Source: Chaunax sp. Z400 (lineage: Eukaryota > Chordata > Actinopteri > Lophiiformes > Chaunacidae). Taken from it: 64,000 nt of DNA. Location: assembly GCA_037577475.1 (NCBI GenBank), contig CM075195.1, positions 22,719,399 through 22,783,398 of the forward strand, written 5' to 3'. Below the pieces are notes generated by a model that worked only from the letters and a program-made list of their open reading frames with translations, was not told the origin of the DNA and did not search any database. Below are positions 25,801-40,100 of the stretch, piece after piece (position 1 is the stretch's first letter; each line of letters starts with the position of its first letter). The translations under genes and the position numbers were made by a program.

Positions 25801-28800
25801 TCAATGACCACAGATCAGGTGACCTAATACTGTGTCACCATCTCCCTTGACTATCTCTTGTTTGGCCCAAAGTAGGTCATATCCATAGGAAGCAAGACAT
25901 TTGACATGGTCTATGTTGAATTGCAATTCCAGGTACACAGATAAAGAATCCGAAAATATCCTCCGCATGAGATCGACAAGGCTTTGATAAGTCCCTGAAC
26001 ATCTGTTGATTACAAATTCAGTGCTGAGGGTCGCCAGGAAAAGAAGCCAAAATCCAATCTGGTTTTATATTCCTCTGTTGCCTGGCAATAGAGATGTGGG
26101 TTGTGTGTAATCCCTCACCTAGCATTTTCTACACACAGAAGGCAAGAAGATGTCTCACAGCAGACTCTGTCTCTGTGGAACCCTCAGGGCAGGAACAGAC
26201 AGGCGAGCACTTGAGCCCACCAACAGCTACAGAGGATCTTTTAATTTCTTCCCCCGAATGCGGTCGCACCGCGGGTAGCTGTTCCTCCGCTGCTGTCGGC
26301 TCGGGGGTTAGATCTCAAGCTCATTTCACGTGTGGCTGGGTACGAATTAGCATTTGCTCTGCTTCCACCCCTCACCACGTCACAGCCATGCCTGCTCTCC
26401 CTCTCGCTGTTTACATGCAGTGTTTCCAGACACTCGGCCTCAGCGCTGTGGCATACTGATGCTCACTGAGCTGTTATGTGGTTTGACAAGAGAGCAATGC
26501 CAAGGGCTTGTATAAATGAGTGAATATTGATCTCTTTTTTAGCATTATTGATCCGTTGCAATTTTTCATTATACCACTGAGCATGACTACTGCTGCACAG
26601 TACGCCACTAATGAGCAGTCTAGGAAAACTCACAGTTCTTCACAATAAAGGCCTTAAAATCTTTCTGCTTGTGACAGAGAACTTGCGGCCGACTATGATG
26701 TTACCCAACTGTCTCTGAAGTCTCCAAGCTTAAAGGCAGCAGAGCAACAGGGTATAGGGAGGGATTTTTCTGGCTTCTTTGCTGCATCTCAGCAAAAGAT
26801 GAAATCATATCTGAGCAACCCAGTAAAAATGCAAGAGCTACTGCACCAAGCAGCAGAGGGAGGGCATTTGGACTGATGAGCAAATTCTGTCTCTGGGGTA
26901 AAATGGCCACCAAGTTGGCAATGACCTGCCTCTCCCATATGGTGTTATCACCTGTAGGTTTCCAACAAATTGGCAACGAATGCCAGCATATGGCATCGGC
27001 AGCACACTGCCTGCATGTTAGGGTTCTGTTGCCTTCACCATTTTCTCTCATTATTCAATCCCTCATTCTCTTCCCACTGTTTACCTTTCCGTATTCTCCC
27101 ACTGCTTGCTTTGTTAACCTTTTTTCCTTCGTTCTAATTTGAAAGCTTTTGTTGAAAGCATTTTGTCCCCTATCATTTCCATCTTTTTGGCTCTCTGATT
27201 CCCTTGTCTTTCCCCTCTGGGCTTCTCAATCCAGACTCCTCTTCCTCACTGAGCGTGGCTGACTCCACAAACAATCTTAATAAGCACCTTTCAACGATAA
27301 CTACACAGCTGAGACAAGCCAAGATGGCACTCATTTTTTTCCCTCTTCATCCTGTGATATAACTATCCATTGCTCCACTGAGAGGGAAAAAAGGAAACAA
27401 AAGGCAAATGGATTGTTAAACTTGATTAAGAGAGGCATCAGCTGAGCAGACTCTGCTGCCAGTCCCTCTTTCCTTGTTTAGACGTGTCTTCCTTCCTTTC
27501 CTTTCTTCATTCCATGTCATGGAGCTCATTGCTCGAGATATGCATACACTCTCAAACACACATTAGGCACTCTCCAGTGAGCTAGCGTCCTGACGCTAAG
27601 CTTGCACCTGACTGACAGGTCTAGCCGAGAGGAAAGGATGACATGACACCAGCATGACACCATTCTTGGTGATAGCATCTCTGCTCTATGCACACTAAAT
27701 CTTTCTCTATACAAATATCTGCAGAGCTTTAAGCTTACACTGTGTGTCTCCCAGGCTTTCTGCCGTCTCAGTAGGTATCACATTTCACACCTCAGTGAAT
27801 AATTGCCGATCAAATAGGCGATTATAGCAGTGTAATTAAGTCCTACGCATAATGTTAGGCAAATCCTAATGAAGCGCAAATCTACGGTATGGGTTCTTTT
27901 TTAATCTTCTGTTCATTTCACCCACACACTAACACACATCTACACTCATGGGGCATAACAAAGTACAAGAAGAACGACAGTATCGTCAAGTGCTTACTTA
28001 CATAGCATCTCCCTGCCTACTCTCTCGTCCCCCTGCAGGAGTTTTTGTCCTATTTATCGTTTTTTTTATCGCAGCCAGTTTGTCCTTTTGCACCAGAGCC
28101 TTTTGCATTGGTGGAGATGGAAGCAGAGAGCTTCTTCTGTCTTCCTCATTTGGAGTGATTTCTTGCCGTGTGCATTTGTGTGTCTGTTGTCAGCCGTGTG
28201 TTTGGTGTGGTGTTGACGGATGCTCATGCTCTCTTCAAGCAGCAGTTTGCCGTCTTTGAAGCCAGAGTTAAAGCCAGCTTTTTTTGCCCCATTTCTATCA
28301 ATCATTCATCACTGAAGGCACTGGCTGTTGGTGATTAAAGCTTTGCTACTGGAGGGCAGCATTTGAATATGGATATATAATTCATAAGCATTGGCACGGC
28401 ATGCATGCAACACACAAACATGCATATTGTGTGCACAAATACATGCCATATGTGTACACACACACAAGCACAAACACAGTTTGCACTGTGCATTGACACC
28501 AACTGGAGTAGTTTAACTGTGGCTGTGCAACATAACTCATCTGCAGTCGAAACACACTGCAGTGCATAAAACTGTGAATGCAGTATGTCATCTGTTGGCA
28601 GATTCCATATTCACTCTGCATATGGATGCACTTTTATTACTTTAGGTTTGTCAAATAAAGATTCCTGACATCTCATTCATTGCAGAGATTGCTTTTAAAA
28701 ATCTGGGCGTGTGTGTGGGTGTGTGTGTGTGTGTTGTTGTTGTTTTTTTGTGTATTAGTGCAATTGCATAATGACATCAGGGAGGAGGGTTGTAAGAATA

Positions 28801-31800
28801 AAAAGAGCATAATCATTCATTAAATGCAGAGGTAATAAGTTATTCTCAAGAGGAGTTTGTAATGATCAGTAAGTGGTTTTGCTTTACTTGCTTTATTGGC
28901 TAATGATGTTTTTATTTACTGAGGTTTGAGTTTTGAGATTTTAATGGAGTTAGACAAAGCAAAATCAAACATTTTCATCTTTGCTCAGTCATTCATCCAT
29001 TCCTTGCTTCCTCCCCTTCCCTCCACCAGAAATCCTCTATGAGGCGGCAGACCGACCCACCCCTAACCCCCCCGCCACCATCCCCAGCACAACCGCTGCT
29101 GCCACCATCACCACCACCTTCCACTCTAACATGGTGTGGGCCATCCCGCCTCCAAGGACGCCTGAGACAGAGAACACTGAGCGGCCTCCAGCTACTACCC
29201 CCTTTTCCACCCTCACCCACAACGATCCACGATCAAAACACCGCCACAACATCCACACCCAGCCGCAGCCACACTCCACCGCTGCCACTTTCACCGCTTC
29301 CCCCTCTCACAGCAGCCCTGTCCCCTCCGCTGCTGCGGCCTCCTTCGAGGGCTCTGGCAGCGGCGAGCCAAGCGGGGACGACCAGACCGAAGAAGAGGAG
29401 GAGCAGGAAGAGGAAGCAGGTAGCGGCGTCCCAACAGAGGCCAGTGGGGGAGAGGAGTCAGTTGGTAAATCCCTGCTCTTTCACTTCATTACCCATAATG
29501 CTTTGATTTGTGTGTGGGAGGGGCTTTGTTTTTTTGTTTTTTTGTTTTCAAAAAGGGGTGGGAGAAGTCTCCTCTGAACTGACATCATATCACATTCATG
29601 CCATCATCTGTTATTTGAAACTTACAATGACAACAGCTTTTGTATTTGTATGGAAATTGTTTTTTTTTGGAGACAAATGTCAAAGGCAGGCAGGCAGGGA
29701 AGAGAAATGTGTGTAAACACATGCTGTTTGTATCATTTCGCATAAGATGCATTTCTCAGTTCCAGACAGAAAAGAATGTATTTGCACGGTTCACTGTTGC
29801 TACATCACCCATGCTCTTTTGTCCCGTTCCACTGGTGCACTTGCTCTCAACAGCTCGCAAAACAAACCCTGTAAAAGACACTCTGGGCAGATGAAACTGT
29901 TGCCCTGCATCTGGGGATCTCTGCAGCCTGACTTGACAGACTGATATGACTCAGAGTTGGAGGTATGAGTGCGTGTGGAGGCCACGTTCCTCATCGCGAC
30001 TCGTCTCAAATCTTTCTCAACATGTCCCCCTGACTGTAATAAATGGCTGTAGTTTCTTGGTCTCCATTGGGACCTCGAGTGATCAACTTTTGTTCTCTTT
30101 TTTTTTGCCATCCACCTTGCTTGACAGCTTGCAGTAATGGGATAGGATTGATGGAATAGCTTGTCCCCAATGTGCTCTTCTTCTGCTCTTACTCCTCCCC
30201 TTTCGATCCGTCTCCCATAGTCTTAGATTTATTCTCTTGTCAGAGGCTGACCAGACTGCTCGGTGACGTGAGGAGCATGTAGCCTGTCTGCCAAGGAGAC
30301 CCGTTGTCTTTTGGTTGTGTGGGTTCCTATGTGCATTTATATGTGTGTGAATGAGTGTGTACCCAAGCATGGCTAAATGTGTTTCACATCACGTGTACGT
30401 ACGTATGTGTGTGTGTATGTGTGTTATCTCCGTCTCCTCATGTCACAGAGTTTGTCCAATTTGGAGTGCACATATCTCTGTCTGCCTATATAAATGTGAG
30501 CAGGTCAGAGTTGTTTTGTGTGTGTTTTTGTATCTGCACTGGTGAAGTATGTGGTCATGTATGTTTGTGTCTGTATATGTATTTATTTGACAGCTCTCAT
30601 GGCTCCCACTGCAGTCATGCAGCGTCCCCTTGCTGTTTTGCACTGACCTCTTTCCCCCATAAGTGCTTTCCTCCTCAGCATCTGTAAATCTGCAGACCAC
30701 ACGCCAACAGATGCCCTTTAAACCTCCTCCCTCCCCCTCTTTGCCTTCTTTGACCGCAAGTCCTTGAGCAGGACGTCCCTCGTCTCTGACGTCTTTATGA
30801 CATGTTTAACCACTAGCTGCTTGCCTCCACGATTATTTGTAATCTCTGTGCGGCCATAAACTGCACCAATTCAGCCAAGACCCCCCCACCACCACCACCA
30901 TCATTAGAGAGAATGGAGCTTTACTGCTGTTAAACGCTCTCATCCTTCAAAGGGACAAAGGCCAGCTTTTTTTTTGTGTTTCATGTCCCTAGATATACAG
31001 ATATACAGTGAACAAAAGGCAAACACAACTGATGTTTTTTTTTTTTTACCTTGTCAGTCTTGAAGGAAACTGTCAGCCAATCAGCAATGATCAGTTATCA
31101 CATCCCGTCATCATTTAATGTGTTCTGTGTGAGACATGGCAACAGTGCCCATTATGTGTTCCCTGACTAAATGAGTTCCAGGTGTAAAATCAATTCCAAA
31201 GAAGATGCCCTATAATCACTCCTGACAGAGGCCTTTATTTTAGCATCCAATCACAGGTCAGCATACTGAATAAAACAACCATTTGTAGATGTAAGACCAT
31301 GTTGGAAAAAAACAAAGCATTTTGTAGGTTTTGATATTAGAATAATAATCATCAGAGCCTAAATGTGTTTGAAATAGCTCCTCTCTGAGTCTCTGAGATA
31401 AGATAGCTTGAGTTTATGAATTTTCTGAAGCTTCATGAATTATTATGATCCCATATGTATCACCTGTAGGTCCCATGGTGGCCAGCACCACTATACCCAC
31501 AGCTGAGGAGAGGTCATCCTGTGACAACAAGGAGTTTGGCTGCTGCCCTGACGGCAAGACACCAGCCAGCACTCCAGAGGGCGCCAACTGCCCCTGTAAG
31601 TCAAAATACCCCTGTACCTTATTATCACTGAATATTTCCTTGTGTTTCCTCATCTGCGTGGTTGTGTCATGGTAGATATGGTAGATGTATAATAAGAGAG
31701 CATGAACCCTATTATCACTTAAGGGCTGTTGTTCCTCCAGCGTCTGTGAATCAATGTGTTCTCTTGCTTGCATTTTGTAGCATTGACTCAAGCTCAATGC

Positions 31801-34800
31801 AAACTCAATATCTATTGAAGGCTTTTCTTATACTCTAATTTAAAAAGTTAAAGCATCTATTATAGTATCTACTAAACGCTTTAACAAATTTAAGCAACGA
31901 ATACTTAGTACCGAAAAATCTGCAGCTCAACATTTAGGGAAATATGGCTATTTACTTTATTTCTGAGAGCTAGGTGAGAAGGTCAATATGACTGTATTGG
32001 GAATAGAGTTAGAAAGTTTTGTTTTTGTGTAAACAATTAGGCCCAGCCCCCAGAAATAATTTTGCCAACTTAATTTTCTTATTTTCAGTCTGATGAGGAG
32101 TAAATTCATCAAATTACCGAAAATGTATACATTTCATGGGACTCGCATGAGCACAGAAGCAGAAAGCCTGGATGTATGCTGAGAATTCTGAGCCATAGTA
32201 TCTTCCTACTTGAAGATGCGTAGTTGATGGTGTGTGACTTTGTGTCGTTGCACTTTCTTGTGGGAGATCGTACCCACTCCAGCCAAATTACATAGTGTAA
32301 GAACTGGCATTCAGGACGCGGAGTGGGAGCGGCACCATTCTCCCTATTACAAGTCACTGTACCATCAGAATCATTTTGAAACTGTTAATTTATCATGAGA
32401 TAGTAGCATTATGTTCCATTTACCATCTGTGTCTAGACAATCAGCATCACATATGCATCACGTTGTAAGGCTGGATTTCTACCAGTTTGCATTTTTAGAA
32501 ACATGAATGTGATTTTTAACTATTTTTTTATTTAGGGAGTAGAATTCCAGACCTTAGAATTAAACTCTTTGCTGTTTTTAATGCTTCAATGTTGACAATT
32601 GAAATCACATGCTAATAATCAACTATCTAACTTATCTCCTCCTATTTCATTTGGGAATAGTGATATTGTGCCATCTGCCTTAAACAACCAGATGAACAGG
32701 TGGCAATTTTTGTTTCTGCAGCGGTGCTTGCATGAATCACCGCCCTCATATGTAAATGTTTATATTGGCAGGTGGCAGGAAATAAAAACGGTGGCAAAAC
32801 AATCAGTGAAATGTTAAGTCTGACCTCAGTAATCAATGTTTATTGGTTTCACTAAACTAGACAGTCTGGCTGATATTAGTCATCCTCTTCCTGATCAGTT
32901 TAATTCTCTCTAGTTTTTCTCCAACATTTTTAATGAAGATTGGTTTGATGCAAGAGTCATCACCATTTTTAGGGCCCCTATGCCTTGGTTTGTAAAAAAC
33001 CATCAATGTCTCTTCTTGTTCCTTTCTGTCTTCCTTCACCCTCTTAATATTTCTTTTAACCTCCCACCAATACATTCTATTCACCCCCCCTTACTTCCAC
33101 ATTCTCTTTATCAGTCAGTACTACTGTTGGTATCTCACTCTTTTCTCTCCCTCAACTCAGTCAATCTCAGTTCAGTCTTGCATCAGTAAATTTCTCTCTG
33201 GATTTGAGCAGGGAGAGAGTCAAGAGACTACCAGAGGCAGAGCTCCGTTGTACCAATCAGGGCCTTCTGCCACACTCAGTTCATGAAGATAAAGGGCTTC
33301 TTTCTGCCCTTTGCTTCTCTGTCTCTCTCTCTCCCTCCATCCCTCAGTTGAAATCTGTTCCATTTTCATCTCAGTGCTGTTAGTCTGACTGTTTGTAAAA
33401 GGAGGGATTCTCTCCGGCTCCCATGGGAGCCACAGGTCATGACTTGAAAGAGCCGAGGCCACAAATTAGTGCACAGAGTTGTATTTCTGACGTTTTGAAG
33501 GTCCCAAAGCCTTTCCATAAACTAACAGAGCTCACTGCCACAAGATCTACAACATAATGTGAAGATATGAGGCCACCTTTGGTCTTCCACAGTCCTCTTA
33601 TCTTTTTTTCTTTCACAAAATTTAGAATCAAGCAAAAAGTGGAACGCTTCATCTGTCGATGTTAGATTGGATGACATTTTTGGAATTGATGGTACATCCA
33701 GACAGCTATAAAAGCTTGTGTTTTGCAAGCATCTGTAACAGGTTTTAGATGTAAGATAACAATTGTAACAAATCTGCTAAAACCTGTAAATATTTATTTG
33801 AGCAAACAATGACAGCACACCAGTAACCAATACTTCATTCAGCTCAAGTGTTCCCAATAAAACCAGGCAGCACGATAGGCTGATCGATCTTTTTCTCCTG
33901 GGGACGGCTTAGGCGATCCTCCACTCATTAGTAGTGAAATGACACGTCCCTCATGCTGGAACATCCATTGCCGCCACCTCATTTTACCGCCCGATACACT
34001 GACGTCTCAGAATGAAAAGGCCTAATTGCTCGCTTTTCCTATCCTTACATTTTATTGAGACATCAAATGGTGAAGTGGCTCAAGGTTGAGGATAGTCAGC
34101 ATGTTCACACACTCAAGAAGATCTGTGGAACCCTTTGTGTCTCGTGTAAAGCTTCACAGTAGATGTCAGACCTTGGTTAGTATTTTGTCACTATTCAACC
34201 ATGACGTTTATGGTTTTGAGAACTATTGAACTGTGAGTGTTCTGTGCAACGTTGGTTCAGAATGTGTAAAGCAACCAGCGCAGGCCCTCCATATGTTCCC
34301 CTTAAACAAGGCAATACCATTCCCGTGTCATCAAAGATAATGACCAGCAATTGCTCATGTGAAAGTTAATGCCACACTAACCTCCAGCTTCTGTAAACTC
34401 TTCCATATGCCAGTGGTAGTCTGACAGTCCATTACGTTTTTCAGTTCACTAGAATCTCAAATAGCTCCGTCCTTCCTTTTATCACTCTCTCTCTGTCTCT
34501 CTTTACGTCCATCGCCGCACTGGGCTGGAAAATCATCCTCTCTGATGTTTGTCTTCTCTGCAGATTAAAAGTCAGATCTCTCTTGCCTCCCCGCCCTTTC
34601 CTTTCTTCCCCTTTCTTCTTATCGGCCAACCCTCGCCCATTTGCTTCTAGTTTATGGCCGCCGTCACATCTGAATCAATGTGTGCTGCCCGTGAAAGTAC
34701 TGTAAAAATGAGGGGAGACCAAGGGAACGTGAGTGGGGTGCTTACAGTCTGCCGTCTTTCTCATGTAACTTTAAGCAGGCTGTGTCAGTCACCAGTCTGG

Positions 34801-37073
34801 CGGCATTGAGGAGACAATTACGGCTATCTTTCACAATAATCATACAAGCTCTCTCCCCGTCCTCTCTGGCATTGCTCAGGCAGGGGCAACCATGATTGAT
34901 TTGGGCAATTTGTTCTGCTGATTACGAGCAGCATGGAGGGTTGACATTAGTGCCTTGCATGGTTCTCCGTTTGCATGGTTCTCCGTTTTTCACCTCACGT
35001 ACACAAACTCCTCCACTTTCTGCTTTATTTCAATCCTTCTCTCTGTATGAAGAATCCATTTGGAGAGTTGATAAATGTTCATCAGTGCAATTCTCAAGGT
35101 CAGACAGGGAGGCTTTCTCTTTCCTGAAGTAGGTACTTTTGAGAGTGCCTCTGGGCTGTTTCCTCTTCAGAGTGTGGTTTTCCTTCATGTCTTTGTCTCT
35201 CTAACTTGTTGTCTTTTTACCTAGCCTTCTATGCCTCGGCCAGCTTCTGGGACAAGTCTCGGTCTGGTAAAACTGGCCCATTTTTCATCTTCCCTTATTC
35301 TTTTCTCCTCCATTCTTTCTCTCACATGTCACATATCATATACCTCTTCCACCACAACCTCCCAGCCCTTTTTAAAATCCCATGCAAGCTCACTAACCGA
35401 ACCTGGTCAAATGCACACAAACACACAATCCATCACTAACCCAAAACTGGCACTTCCCCAAAACCAGCACTGTGTGAAGGCAGCTGGAACAGAGTAATAA
35501 ACTAGCCTGAGCTACGGTGTTTCAGTATCACATCTTTTTTTTCTCCCTCCAGCCACGATGAGGTTCAGTGGTTTCCTGTACTTGGACCAGGTGGAGGGCC
35601 AGGAGATTTTCTACACCCCTGAGATGGAGGATCCCAAGTCGGAGCTTTTTGGAGAGACGGCCCGGAGCATAGAGAGCGCTGTAAGTGGTGTAGGAGCGAG
35701 TAATGTTTGAAATACAGTTCAAATCGCAGTGATCCCATCTCCTGGCTAAATATATCAAAACAATAATTGATGATTTTAACTTGTTTACATTTTTATCATT
35801 TAAATTAGATAAAAAATGGAAAGTGGAGTGCACAAGCAATAACAAATACATTCTGGGGTTTTGCTGCTACTTCTCTTTTTGTTCTGGTATGACCTGTAAA
35901 ATATGGTCGGCGATGATAACAAACTATATAAACGTGTATATTTATATTAAGTCAGTGAGAAGAGTTCATTACATTACATTCCTATATGATGTTTTTTTAC
36001 AGTGTAGCCTTTCTAAGAATTTTGTGTTTTCCCAAAACTCTTCATGGCAAGAGTTGAAAAGCTTGTGACTCAACATTAAAAGCATCTTGAGAAAATAAAA
36101 CTCTCACCTGAGCCAGACTAATGAAATAATACGAGCTGCTCCAGGAAGGTTCAGGGAGGCTTCATTGCAGGTTTTACAGACAGACTGGGCTGGAGTGATT
36201 TTTCTGATCAGACATCTGAAAGATAAATCTGAAAAATAACAATAATAAAAAATATTCGCTTTCTGCAGCAGGGAGGAACATACATCACATCAGAGGGAGG
36301 CGACATAGCTTGGCTGATATTTGTTTTTTAATAAAAGGGGAATATTGGCAAACTGTTTCATCAGGTGACCTGAAGGAAGGAATATGATAATTGAATTCCA
36401 GTTTTTAGAACAAAATGAGACTGTTCACATCCTCGTAATTTCTTAGAAATATTAACATCAAAATGAAAATTCTAATGATTCCAGAAAACTTTTTTTCCTC
36501 ATATGCTGGTGATTAATGAAGAATTTTCACCGAATTTGGCTGTTTAATTTCAATGCCGCATGCAAGCTTTAGGGTTGAATTAGAATAGGCATTACATGAG
36601 GCCAATAAGAAAACTATAATAACAACTAGCAACTCTCTGCAGGCTTGTGCAAAGACCAACGTGTCCATCGCTTGCCAAACATTTCACAAGCAGCGTCTCG
36701 TGTGAGATAAATTAACATGTTTCAGATATTAGCAAAATCAAGTCCTTATTCTGGATATGGGTCTCATAAGTTTGGATGGCCGTGGTGCCAGTCGCTGTCA
36801 GCCAGCCAAGGCCCAGTCAGGCACAGAGCCTGGGCAATAATCACAGTTTGGTCGGGTTGGTTTACCCTCGTTGACTGTCTCAGGATTTTGGATAAATGTC
36901 TTTGTTGTCAAGCGAGGGCCGTGCTCTTCTGATGAAATGGGGACATGTTTGTGTGTGTGTGTACACATTACACATCCACCAGCTGTTGAATCGGTGTCAC
37001 TCACCCCCACTGGGACCTAATCTACTACCTCACAGCGATTTGTGCAAGTGTGTGAGTGCGCTCATTAACGATC

Positions 37074-37141
<68 letters not shown>

Positions 37142-40100
37142 TGAAGCCTGGTGTGTCACTTGATAGCATCCACCCCCTCTTCATCTTCCAGCATACACGC
37201 TAGAACACATCCACACACACACATAGTATACATACTATGTGTGTCAGTATACATACAAAAGAATAAAGATGCAGTACATTTCTTTCGCAACACAGCAATC
37301 TGTTATGATTAGTGAATAAATTAGGATATGTGAGAGATAGAGGGGTGGAGACAAGCATCATATCTGGGTCAGTTTGTGAACCAACATTAGCTAAAGCCAG
37401 ATGTGGAGTATTTGGTTTTTGACCTGTCTACTTTGCTGTCACACCTCAGCCCACAGATTCCAGGGGTGATAATCTGAACAGAGTGTGCTAAATCAGTGTC
37501 ACTGACCATATTATCACCTTTTTGCCGTGGAACTCATCTCTTTACAGTGTGAAAACGCCATAATACACAGCATGTGAGTTTTTGGTTGAAAGCTTATTGA
37601 AAGAACAGGAAAAGCTGCAGAGGTGTTTGCTTAGCATTAAAACCTTATGTACAACAAATCCTTTAGTAAGTCTCCTTATTGACAGGAACACATAAAGTGG
37701 GAATTTTGTTTCAAAGCATAATTTTGAGGCCAGTGATTGGCGTTTGTAAAATGAGTGAGATGCAGATGGGGTGTGTGAAGGAGGGCTCATTGGAAACAAT
37801 GGAAGGAGCCACTCATGCGACGCTCCAGTGAAGTGGGTTAGCAGGCCCTGTGGCTGCTGTGATTTTAACCAGCAGCTGAAATAAAGAAGCTTCTCCCCTT
37901 GTTTCTTGTTGCTTTCAAGTGTGCGGATGTGACTAATCCACCCCCTAACAGATAAAAGCAGAATTATGGGGAAAGGCTGAGTGTTATATGTGTATGTTTT
38001 AAGTTTGAGCATGAAAATTGCCAAATTTAAAGATGAAATGTTGGATTTTTTTGTCCAAAGGCAACTTGAGTTTAATTGGTGCAACACCAGAGCTTAAAAA
38101 CTTTTTTGGCAAACCTCCCTAAGGAGCTTTAATGGTTGTTACAACTCGCGCACAACAGGGTCATCAGAAGCAAAACCAATCAGGGGTACATATCAGGGAA
38201 GCAAGGCATTTATCTTAGCTCCACCCGAAAACTTATCCGTACAGTTAAGGCTGCAGCTAAATGTCAATTCGTGCACCCACACCCGATAGCTTTCTTCTCC
38301 GCACCCCAGTTATAAAGGCAGTCTTTCTTCCTCCGAGATAGAGTACAGTCTTGTGGAATTGGACTCGCTGACTATGATAGCGTGGAGCTCATTAACAGCC
38401 TCATTTATCATCTCTTCTCTCTGTCTGTTCTCTCCGCTTACTCTCTCTATCTCTCTCTCTCTCTGTCTCTTCCTTCCATAGCTCAATGAGTTGTTCAGGA
38501 AGTCAGAGGTGCACAAAGACTTCATGAGCGTCCGTGTCCGTAACCTGGCGCCCAGCAACTCCATCCTGGCCTTTGTGGAGGCCCACTTCAAACCAGGTAA
38601 GAGATGTTTCATAAACACAGTAGGCAAAAGAGATATATGTTGTTCCCTTTTGTCTTTTAGTGAATAAGACAGCTCAAAAATTACTTCCTATATTCAAATG
38701 AAATTGAGATGAAATTTTGTCCATTGGCCAAGGAAGACCTACAGTAATTATTTTTGTATGCAGAATAAGCTGCAGTCACAATTATAAGAGACTTTACATT
38801 TTTACATAAGCGCTCTCCTGGATTCCTTGGTCCTGGAACAATAGTGTTTTGTTGCTCTTCCTGCACATCTCACTTCACTGATTTTAATATATAGCATTTC
38901 TGGATAATGTTTTTAATTCTGTCTACAGTTGTCTGAACACGAAAAGCAACAGCACCTAAACAGTACCTGTGCATAAAAACTCCTGCATACTTCAATGACA
39001 TTTTGACTGTACACTAGGTGGCAATGCAGCAATAACAAATCAGCAGTAGTGCCGTACTTAATAAACTTTAACAAATCATTTTTACACAAAACATTACCAG
39101 GGAATTGTGCGTATTCTGAAACAAATCCAGATGAAGGTTACCAGCCTTTCTATTATTAAAGTAAAGCATTTAGAGGATCGTGCATCCTTGGCAGAGGCAT
39201 GTACTCTGTGAGTACTTATTTTTATTTGACTCATAACATTTGGAAGCACTGAATGGTTTCCCTCATTGTGTCATTTTTTTATTTTGCCCTCAATGCCAAC
39301 TTAATTTCTTGCATGCAGCTATATCCCTCACTCTTAAAATAACTACAACATCACATTGAGGTTTTTACCTCTGCTTGGATTTTTAGATTTTAGATTTTGT
39401 GTTTGTTTTTCATAAGAGTCTGAAGGTTCCTTAAATGACTGTGTCAGTGAGGCTGTTGGCCTATGCTGAGTTTCATCACCTTTCTCTAATACCTTCAGCT
39501 CCTTATGTACCATAGCATACTGTCCCACAACACAGGCACTTCTTTTTTTATGAACATCGTTTAGCATCCTTCATACCTTTTATACAGGGCGACGGGTGCC
39601 GTTAAGCGGTGCCGTTCCATGGCCAGTAAAGCAAACACCTGCGGCAAGCGTTATGAGATTATGAGAGCGATTCATCTGGAAATAAGCCAGTCAAGCGACT
39701 GGTGGAGGACAAGTGGTCCCTGAAGACCCTCCACCTGTCATACTCAGGGGTTACTGATACATCCATTGTTCCACTAAAGATGCCAGGGTTCTGTATTTGC
39801 TGTGGAGTGCTCCTCAGAGGGCTTTCCTTGAGTGGTTTTACCTCTTGTTTATAACAGATACAAGATACACGGTGGAGGACATCGAAGGAGCCCTGCTGAA
39901 ACAGCTAAAGGCCTCCAAAGACACCAGCATCGCCGTGAAGAAGCCAGCGGATGAGAATATTCGCTTTACCAATTATGGTAATGAAATAATAACATGAAAA
40001 GGGTTTTTAAGTTATTCATGAGGTGATATGTCAAAGTCCTGAAGAAGAAATCTCAGAAATCTCAGCTCAACATTCATTTAACATCTTTTTCTTTGTTTTA

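Noticed and set aside
28993..29294. Gly/Val-rich minus-strand open frames
   Set aside because: Antisense shadows of the Thr/Pro-rich agrin exon at 29030-29464.
37542..38087. 181-codon open frame on the minus strand
   Set aside because: No recognisable domain, low-complexity and Ser/Leu/Lys-rich, inside an intron of agrn, no promoter or splice support.
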